Origin: Chitinimonas taiwanensis DSM 18899
GTDB taxonomy: Bacteria > Pseudomonadota > Gammaproteobacteria > Burkholderiales > Chitinimonadaceae
NCBI RefSeq assembly: GCF_900119825.1
Contig: NZ_FPKR01000010.1
Location: forward strand, 124,001-188,000
Direction of reading: 5' to 3'
Length of the DNA stretch: 64,000 nucleotides
A program made the translations under genes and the position numbers. Under the pieces are notes generated by a model, which was given only the letters and a program-made list of their open reading frames with translations, was not told the origin of the DNA and made no database searches. Below, piece by piece: positions 58,140 through 64,000 of the stretch (positions are counted from its first letter, which is position 1; the number at the start of each line of letters is the position of its first letter).

Positions 58140-59663
58140 ATGGGACGTTTGTTTAAAAAGGCGGCACCGGCGGTCTTGATGTCGCTGGTGGTTCTGGCGG
58201 GTTTATACCTGAGCCTGCAGGTCTACCTGTCCGGTCAATCGCTGGCAGCCTTCTGCCTGGTTGGCCTGCTCGGCCTTGCGGTGTATGTGTACACCTCGAC
58301 CAAGGCTTACAACTACCGCTATCTGTTCCCGGGCCTGATCGCGGTCCTGCTGTTCGTGATCCTACCGATCGCGATCAACTTCTCGATTGGCTTCACTAAT
58401 TACAGCTCCAAGCATCTGCTGAGCTTCGAGCGTTCGACGCAGTACTTCCTGGACCAGACCTATACGGTGGAAGGCGGCTCGCTGGCCTTCACCCTGCACC
58501 CGGATGGCGCGGCCTACCGTATTCGCCTGGAAGCCGAAGATGGCAAGGTATTCGTGACCCCGGCGCTGGCCTTGCAGAACAAGGCGGTGGAGGTCGAGGC
58601 CCTGCTGCCCACACCGGCAGATGCACCGCTGGCCGAAGCCGCCGATACCCGTACCCTGATCCAGAATCTAAAAGCCCTCAAGCTGGTGACGGTCAAGCTG
58701 CCCGATGGCCTGAGCGTGAGTGCGGCCGGCCTGCGCGAGTTTGCGCCGGTGCGCAAGCAATACCTGAAGCAGCCCGATGGCAGCCTGCTTGATCAGGAGA
58801 GCGGCGATGTACTGCGCCCGGACATGGAGCAGGGCTTCTACAAGAACCAGGCTGGCGAAGAGATGCAGCCGGGCTTCACCACGGTGATCGGCTTTGATCA
58901 CTATGTGCGCATCTTCAGCGATCGCGCCCTGAGCGAGCCGCTGGTGCAGATCTTCATCTGGACCGTGCTGTTCGCCGGCCTGACCGTGGTATTCGCCTTC
59001 TCGGTAGGCGTTGTGCTGGCTGTGCTGATGAGCTGGGAAGCCCTGGCTGGTCGCGCCATCTACCGCGTGCTGCTGTTCATTCCCTACGCGGTGCCGGGCT
59101 TTATCTCCATCCTGGTGTTCAAGGGCTTGTTCAACGAGAACTCGGGTGAAATCAATCTGGTGCTTGGCCAGCTGTTCGGGCTGACCCCCAACTGGTTCAC
59201 CGACCCCTTCCTCGCCAAGACCATGCTGTTGATCGTCAACACCTGGTTAGGCTTCCCCTACATGATGTTGCTGTGCATGGGGCTGATCAAGGCGATTCCG
59301 TCCGATCTGTATGAAGCGTCCGCCATTGCCGGTGCCGGCCCGCTGACCAATTTCTTCAAGATCACGCTGCCCTTGATCGCCAAGCCGATGACGCCGCTGC
59401 TGATCTCGGCCTTTGCCTTCAACTTCAATAACTTCGTTATCGTGGCGCTGTTGACCGGCGGTCGTCCGGACTTCCTCGGCACCAAGATTCCGGCCGGTAC
59501 CACCGATGTGCTGGTGTCCTACACCTACCGGATCGCCTTCGAAGACTCGGGTCAGGACTTCGGTCTGGCCTCGGCCCTGTCCACGGTGATCTTCCTGATG
59601 GTGGTTCTGCTTTCCCTGGTCAATATGCGCATCAGCAAGACCACGGCGAACGAACAGGGCTGA
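58140..59663 (+). CDS. malF: maltose ABC transporter permease MalF
   Basis: A 507-residue inner-membrane permease. Three N-terminal helices are followed by a large periplasmic insertion (about 95-255) equivalent to the MalF P2 loop that docks MalE, then five helices of the permease core. The coupling loop YEASAIAGAGPLTNFFKITLPLIAKPM is the EAA motif that engages MalK. RVLLFIPYAVPGFISILVFKGLFN is typical of MalF. Length is close to the enteric protein (514). It is followed by malG with 90 bp between. Confidence 0.94.
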   Translation: MGRLFKKAAPAVLMSLVVLAGLYLSLQVYLSGQSLAAFCLVGLLGLAVYVYTSTKAYNYRYLFPGLIAVLLFVILPIAINFSIGFTNYSSKHLLSFERSTQYFLDQTYTVEGGSLAFTLHPDGAAYRIRLEAEDGKVFVTPALALQNKAVEVEALLPTPADAPLAEAADTRTLIQNLKALKLVTVKLPDGLSVSAAGLREFAPVRKQYLKQPDGSLLDQESGDVLRPDMEQGFYKNQAGEEMQPGFTTVIGFDHYVRIFSDRALSEPLVQIFIWTVLFAGLTVVFAFSVGVVLAVLMSWEALAGRAIYRVLLFIPYAVPGFISILVFKGLFNENSGEINLVLGQLFGLTPNWFTDPFLAKTMLLIVNTWLGFPYMMLLCMGLIKAIPSDLYEASAIAGAGPLTNFFKITLPLIAKPMTPLLISAFAFNFNNFVIVALLTGGRPDFLGTKIPAGTTDVLVSYTYRIAFEDSGQDFGLASALSTVIFLMVVLLSLVNMRISKTTANEQG

Positions 59664-59753
59664 TCGTGCAAATAGCCGCTGGCGGCCTTGCGGGCCGCGG
59701 CGGCGCAGATGGTGTTTTCCACTCGCGCTGAGCGGGTGAAGAGGAGTGTTGAA

Positions 59754-60644
59754 ATGGCTGTGGTTCTGGATAAATCGCATCGCTGGCGCGTCGCGGCGGC
59801 GCATGTGGGTCTGATCTGCTTTATTGCGCTTACGCTGGCGCCCTTCCTGATGTTGCTGTCCATCAGCCTGCGCCCGGGTAACTTTGCCACCGGCGAGCTG
59901 ATCCCGACCGTGATCAGTCTCGATCACTGGAAGCTGGCGCTGGGGATTTCCTATCAGGGCGCCGATGGTCAGCTAATTGAGCCGGATTTCCCGGTGCTGG
60001 GCTGGCTGTGGAACTCGGTCAAGGTGGCCGGCTTGTCGGCCCTGATCGCGCTCTTGCTGTCGACCACCTGTGCCTATGCGTTTGCGCGCATGAAGTTCGC
60101 GTTCAAGCCGCAGCTGATGACTTCGCTGCTGCTCTTGCAGATGTTCCCTTCGGTGCTGGTCCTGGTCGGTATCTACGCGATCTTCGACCGTATCGGCACC
60201 TATGTGCCGGGCCTGGGCATCAATAGTCATGGCGGGCTGATCCTGGCCTACACCGGCGGCATTGCCCTGCATATCTGGACCATCAAGGGCTATTTCGAAA
60301 CCATCCCGACCGAAATCGAGGAAGCGGCCAAGGTGGATGGCGCTTCACCCTTCCAGGCTTTCCGCTATGTACTGCTGCCCATGTCGCTGCCGATTCTGAT
60401 GGTGGTATTCATCCTGGCCTTCATCAATGGCATCAATGAATACCCGATTGCCTCGATTCTGGTGCAGAGCCAGGACCAGCTGACGCTGGCCGTGGGTTCC
60501 AAGCAGTTCCTGTATCCGCAGCACTATCGCTGGGGCGATTTTGCAGCGGCTGCCATTTTGTCCGGCTTGCCGATCACGGTGGTTTTCCTGATGGCACAGC
60601 GGTGGATGATTTCCGGCCTGACGGCTGGTGGAGTGAAGGGCTGA
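59754..60644 (+). CDS. malG: maltose ABC transporter permease MalG
   Basis: A 296-residue inner-membrane permease partner of MalF with six helices. The EAA coupling loop is [67 protein letters not shown] and the C-terminal [16 protein letters not shown], whose tail reaches into the MalF channel side, match MalG. GAGGAG 8 nt before ATG 59754 fixes the start. Confidence 0.94.
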   Translation: MAVVLDKSHRWRVAAAHVGLICFIALTLAPFLMLLSISLRPGNFATGELIPTVISLDHWKLALGISYQGADGQLIEPDFPVLGWLWNSVKVAGLSALIALLLSTTCAYAFARMKFAFKPQLMTSLLLLQMFPSVLVLVGIYAIFDRIGTYVPGLGINSHGGLILAYTGGIALHIWTIKGYFETIPTEIEEAAKVDGASPFQAFRYVLLPMSLPILMVVFILAFINGINEYPIASILVQSQDQLTLAVGSKQFLYPQHYRWGDFAAAAILSGLPITVVFLMAQRWMISGLTAGGVKG

Positions 60645-60695
60645 GTCTTCAGCCAGTGTGATCTTGGATTCAATCCCGAAAGAGGAGACGTAGAA

Positions 60696-61130
60696 ATGAT
60701 GAACAAGCGTTCGCTGTTGAAATCCGTGTTGCTGGGTGCCTTGATGGTTTCCGGCCTGGCCGCCAACGCCGCTGATTGCAAGGAATACACCCCTCCTGCA
60801 GATGAAGTGGTGATCCATTACAACCGTCCGGATGGCAACTATGCCGATTGGGGCATCCATCTGTGGCGCAGCCCGAACGTGGGCCTGACCAACTGGTTCG
60901 TGCCGCTGATGCCCAAGGGCTGCGATGCCTTTGGCGTGTATTTCACCCAGCCGCTGGCCAAGTTCGGCTCCTCGGGCAAGGTCAACTACATCATCCACAA
61001 GGGCGATGTGAAGGAGCAGGGCGCCAAGGACATGTCCTTCGACAGCGCCAAGGGCAAGGAAGTGTGGATCAACTCGGGCGATCCGAAGATCTACTTCTCC
61101 AAGGACGAAGCGGTCGCCGCCAAGAAGTAA
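60696..61130 (+). CDS. secreted stand-alone CBM41 (pullulanase-associated domain) protein
   Basis: A 144-residue exported protein. A signal peptide (MMNKRSLLKSVLLGALMVSGLAANA) is followed by a single domain of about 115 residues that resembles the CBM41/PUD starch-binding module normally found at the N-terminus of pullulanases: VVIHYNRPDGNYADWGIHLW (38-57), the second tryptophan in TNWFVPLM (W67), GVYFTQPL, VNYIIHKGD and VWINSGDPKIYFSKDEA. Two cysteines (C28, C76) may form a disulfide. CBM41 modules bind maltodextrins and pullulan through stacked aromatics. GAGGAG lies 8 nt before the ATG. It stands between malG and a lipoprotein amylase, with a strong terminator after it. The role is inferred: periplasmic or extracellular glucan capture. 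Confidence 0.82.
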   Translation: MMNKRSLLKSVLLGALMVSGLAANAADCKEYTPPADEVVIHYNRPDGNYADWGIHLWRSPNVGLTNWFVPLMPKGCDAFGVYFTQPLAKFGSSGKVNYIIHKGDVKEQGAKDMSFDSAKGKEVWINSGDPKIYFSKDEAVAAKK

Positions 61131-61144
61131 GCAATTGTCGACCT

Positions 61145-61173
61145 GCGCCCGACTTCGGTTGGGCGCTTTTTTT
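61145..61173 (+). terminator. strong UUCG-loop terminator between the CBM41 gene and the amylase gene
   Basis: GCGCCCGAC (61145-61153) pairs with GTTGGGCGC (61158-61166; one G-T wobble) around a TTCG loop and is followed by seven T. The amylase ATG is only 20 nt further on, leaving no room for a promoter in between. Confidence 0.9.
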
Positions 61174-61192
61174 CCGCCTGAATGGACCTTCG

Positions 61193-62911
61193 ATGACTTT
61201 CCTGCCCCGTCTCGCGGCCCTGAGCGCCGCCTTATTGCTGGCCGGCTGTGCCGCTACACCGCCGCTTGCCCAGGCCCCTGCTGCTGCCAGTGCGACGGCC
61301 GCCACGGCGCCGTCGCCCAAGGCCGAGGCTGGCTTCGCTGCCAACCCCATCGTCTACTTCGTGGTCACCGACCGCTTCTACAACGGCAACCCGGCCAATG
61401 ACCGCAGCTATGGCCGCCAGCCGGATGGCGAGCGCGAGATCGGCACCTTTCATGGCGGCGATTTGGCGGGTCTGACCGCCAAGCTGAACGAAGGCTATTT
61501 CAAGAATCTGGGCGTGAACGCCCTGTGGATCACCGCACCTTATGAACAGCTGCGTGGCTGGGTGCAGGGTGGCAAGGCTGAATTCAAGCATTACTCCTAT
61601 CACGGCTATTACGCGCTCGATTACACGGTGCTCGACCAGAATATGGGCACGCCGGATGAGCTGCGCCGTTTCATCGATACCGCCCATGCACAAGGCATCC
61701 GCGTACTGTTCGATGTGGTGATGAATCACCCCGGCTACCTGGATATCGAAACCGCACAGCAGCTAAAAATCCCCGTGCTGTGGCCCGGCGCATACGAGAA
61801 ATACAACCTGAAGAACTACCACAGCTGGATTGATTACAACGGCGAGCAGGAGAAGTGGGCCGAGTGGTGGGGCGGTGACTGGGTGCGCGCCGGTCTGCAC
61901 GGCTACCCAGAGGGTGGTAGCGATGATCTGACCATGCAGCTCGCCTATCTGCCCGATTTCCGTACCGATTCCAAGCAGCCGGTCAGCCTGCCGCCCTTCC
62001 TGAAGAAGAAGGCCGATACCCGCGCCGTCGATCTGCCCAACACCACCGTGCGTGGCTATCTGGTCAAGTGGCTGACTGACTGGGTGCTCGACTATGGCGT
62101 GGATGGTTTCCGCGTGGATACCGCCAAGCATGTCGAGCTCGATGCCTGGGCCGACCTCAAGCAGGCGGGCACGCAGGCACTGGCCGACTGGAAGGCGCGC
62201 AATCCGGACAAGAAGATCGACGATGCACCGTTCTGGATGGTGGGTGAGGTGTTCCCGCATGGCGTGGAGCGCGATGCCTACTTCGACAACGGCTTTGACA
62301 GCCTGTTGAACTTCGATCTGCAGGATCGCCAGCTGCTCGATCCACAGGCGCTGGACAGCATGTATGCCGAGTACGCGGGCAAGCTCAGCCAGGGCAGGGC
62401 GGGCGGCAAGCCTTTCGATGTGCTGTCCTATATCTCCTCGCACGACACACGCTTATTCCATCGTGAGAAGCTGTTCGATGCCGCCAGCGCGCTGATGCTG
62501 GCCCCTGGCGGCGTGCAGATTTTCTATGGCGATGAGACTGCCCGTCCGGATGGCCCGGCCAGCAGCGGTGATCCGCAGCAATCGACCCGCTCATCAATGA
62601 ACTGGAACAGCATCGACCAGGCCTTGTTGGCCCACTGGCAGAAGCTGACTCAGTTCCGTGCCCGCCATGTGGCACTGGCACGCGGCGAGCATCGTAAGCT
62701 GTCGGATGCACCCTATACCTTTGCGCGTACCACGCAGGACGACCGGGTAGTGGTGGTGCTCAAGGCGCAGGGCGAGATCAGCGTGAATGTGGCTGGCGTA
62801 TTCCGCGATGGTGAGGTTTTGCGCGATGCATATAGCGGAACGAGCGCGACAGTCAGCGCTGGTGTAGTTAAACTACAGGCAACGGGTCCGGTATTGCTGG
62901 AAAAGGCCTAG
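61193..62911 (+). CDS. lipoprotein alpha-amylase, GH13
   Basis: A 572-residue alpha-glucan hydrolase. Lipobox LLAGC (C19) ends the signal peptide, with alanine after the cysteine, so outer-membrane anchoring is likely. An Ala/Pro/Thr tether (about 20-48) leads to the GH13 domain: IVYFVVTDRFYNGNPAND, FHGGDLAGLTAKL, LFDVVMNH. The catalytic set is D in DGFRVDTAKHV (about 305), E in WMVGEVFPHG (about 349) and D in ISSHDTRLF (about 415). It would shorten starch or maltodextrins before uptake through LamB or MalEFGK. GGA lies 6 nt upstream of the ATG. Transcription must come through, or start before, the terminator that precedes it. Confidence 0.9.
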   Translation: MTFLPRLAALSAALLLAGCAATPPLAQAPAAASATAATAPSPKAEAGFAANPIVYFVVTDRFYNGNPANDRSYGRQPDGEREIGTFHGGDLAGLTAKLNEGYFKNLGVNALWITAPYEQLRGWVQGGKAEFKHYSYHGYYALDYTVLDQNMGTPDELRRFIDTAHAQGIRVLFDVVMNHPGYLDIETAQQLKIPVLWPGAYEKYNLKNYHSWIDYNGEQEKWAEWWGGDWVRAGLHGYPEGGSDDLTMQLAYLPDFRTDSKQPVSLPPFLKKKADTRAVDLPNTTVRGYLVKWLTDWVLDYGVDGFRVDTAKHVELDAWADLKQAGTQALADWKARNPDKKIDDAPFWMVGEVFPHGVERDAYFDNGFDSLLNFDLQDRQLLDPQALDSMYAEYAGKLSQGRAGGKPFDVLSYISSHDTRLFHREKLFDAASALMLAPGGVQIFYGDETARPDGPASSGDPQQSTRSSMNWNSIDQALLAHWQKLTQFRARHVALARGEHRKLSDAPYTFARTTQDDRVVVVLKAQGEISVNVAGVFRDGEVLRDAYSGTSATVSAGVVKLQATGPVLLEKA

Positions 62912-62961
62912 CCGATTGCGCACCACAGGCGCGGTTGGATTTGCGATGCAAGGGATGGAAG

Positions 62962-63834
62962 ATGAGTAGCGAATTCTCGCGCCTGATCATGGGTGTGTGG
63001 CGTATCGGTGACTGGGCCATGCGCCCAGCCGAAGTGGCTGATCTGATTGAGGCTTGCCTTGATCTGGGCATCGATACCTTTGATCTGGCCGATATCTATA
63101 ATGGCTATCAATGCGAGGCGATGTTCGGTGCCGCGCTGGCCACGCGGCCGGCGCTCAAGCCGCGCCTAAAGCTGATTTCCAAATGCGGGATCGCGCTGGT
63201 CACACCGGCGCGTCCGCAGCACCGGGTGAAACATTACAACACCAGTCGTGCGCACATCATCGCCTCGGCCGAGCATTCGCTGCAGGCCATAGGTGTCGAG
63301 CAGCTCGATCTGCTGCTGATCCATCGCCCCGACCCGCTGATGGATGCCGATGAGGTGGCCGAAGCGTTTGCCGCGCTCAAACAGGCCGGCAAGGTCAAGG
63401 CTTTCGGGGTATCCAACTTCCTGCCGCATCAGTTCGAGCTGCTGCAAAGCCGGCTGGCCGAGCCGCTGGTGGCCAATCAGATCGAGATTTCCCTGCTGCA
63501 TACCGCGCCACTGTTCGACGGCAGCCTGGACCTTGCGCAGCGCCAGCGCACCATGCCGCAAGCCTGGTCGCCGCTTGGTGGCGGCCGCCTGTCCAGTACG
63601 CCGGCCGAGAGCGCGCTGGGCAGGGTGCTCCAGCGGCTGGGCGATGAATTGCACGCCACACCGGAACAGCTGGCGATTGCCTGGCTGCTGCGTCATCCGG
63701 CCCGCATCCACCCGGTAGTCGGCAGCGGCAAGCTGCAGCGCATTCGCGAGCTGGTGGCGGCGCAGAACCTCGCACTGGATCGTCAGCAATGGTTCGAATT
63801 GCTGGAGGCCGCCATGGGGCGAGAGATGCCCTAG
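62962..63834 (+). CDS. aldo/keto reductase, YdhF-like
   Basis: A 290-residue cytoplasmic NADPH-dependent oxidoreductase of the aldo/keto reductase barrel family. IDTFDLADIYNGY holds the catalytic Asp and Tyr (D-x-x-D-I-Y), LISKCGI the Lys, and LLLIHRPDPLMDADEVAEAF the His. The GKVKAFGVSNFLPHQFELL and AWSPLGGGRL segments are typical of the YdhF subgroup. The substrate is unknown. AGGGATGGAAG precedes ATG 62962. It follows the amylase by 50 bp and may be cotranscribed, but a role in maltodextrin use is not evident. Confidence 0.87.
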   Translation: MSSEFSRLIMGVWRIGDWAMRPAEVADLIEACLDLGIDTFDLADIYNGYQCEAMFGAALATRPALKPRLKLISKCGIALVTPARPQHRVKHYNTSRAHIIASAEHSLQAIGVEQLDLLLIHRPDPLMDADEVAEAFAALKQAGKVKAFGVSNFLPHQFELLQSRLAEPLVANQIEISLLHTAPLFDGSLDLAQRQRTMPQAWSPLGGGRLSSTPAESALGRVLQRLGDELHATPEQLAIAWLLRHPARIHPVVGSGKLQRIRELVAAQNLALDRQQWFELLEAAMGREMP

Positions 63835-63855
63835 GGCTGGTGCCCACCTTTTGAT

Positions 63856-63881
63856 CTTGGCGCTTGCCATAGCAAGCCAAG
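63856..63881 (+). terminator. stem-loop after the aldo/keto reductase gene
   Basis: GCTTGC (63862-63867) pairs with GCAAGC (63872-63877) around a CATA loop, extended past a two-base bulge by CTTG/CAAG. No T-run follows. The remaining bases to the window end (63882-64000) show no gene I can support. Confidence 0.35.
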
Positions 63882-64000
63882 GGCGATGGGTGTGACGCAA
63901 GCTGAGCTGCGCCGGCAGCACTGTTTCTCTACGGAGTGAAGCGGCCCGTTCGAGGCCACACCGATAACAAAGCAGAACGCCACAACGGCGTCGCCATCAA

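Overview
The window is a GC-rich stretch of a proteobacterial chromosome with almost wall-to-wall coding. Gene content and protein similarity (an RpiR-type HexR running an Entner-Doudoroff block, aceE-aceF-lpdA with lipoyl domains on both E2 and E3, hrcA beside nadK-recN, a secreted GH18 chitinase) suggest a free-living betaproteobacterium, possibly of the Neisseriales/Chitinibacteraceae-Chromobacteriaceae type. That placement is inference from recognised families, not a database match. I see no tRNA, rRNA, CRISPR array, transposase, integrase or prophage gene.

Left part (1-27 kb): an EAL phosphodiesterase and an EmrE-type exporter precede a complete tauABCD taurine operon. Next come a histone-deacetylase-family hydrolase, an orphan DppA-like binding protein, a small HEXXH (SprA-like) protein, the tamA-tamB outer-membrane assembly pair, a DEDDh exonuclease/GIY-YIG fusion and a large ExeM-type secreted nuclease lipoprotein. 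A compact Xre-RES toxin-antitoxin pair has a striking array of GCTA/TAGC half-sites over its promoter. It is followed by mltB, hrcA, an orphan amino-acid-binding protein, nadK, recN, another orphan binding protein and tadA.

Middle (27-43 kb): a secreted chitinase, pyruvate kinase (with a near-perfect HexR-type operator upstream), two chemoreceptors, a secreted metallo-beta-lactamase-fold hydrolase, the pyruvate dehydrogenase genes aceE-aceF-lpdA and a secreted SHOCT-domain protein.

Right part (43-64 kb): this is a carbohydrate block. zwf-pgl-glk-hexR-pgi reads leftwards and edd-eda reads rightwards from a shared 413-bp AT-rich control region carrying HexR-type palindromes and clear sigma-70 promoter boxes. 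Downstream is a maltodextrin locus: lamB, a GH13 alpha-glucosidase, malK-malE-malF-malG, a secreted stand-alone CBM41 (pullulanase-associated) domain protein, a lipoprotein alpha-amylase and an aldo/keto reductase. Together these would take alpha-glucans through the outer membrane, trim them, import maltodextrins, release glucose, phosphorylate it (Glk) and feed it into Entner-Doudoroff and on to Pyk and the PDH complex, with HexR tying the central steps together.

The most interesting items are the solo CBM41 protein with a strong UUCG-loop terminator wedged between it and the amylase, the HexR box array including one at pyk, and the half-site array in front of the RES-Xre pair. Well-known families make up most of the rest. 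I did not find evidence of a wholly new multi-gene defence or biosynthetic system.
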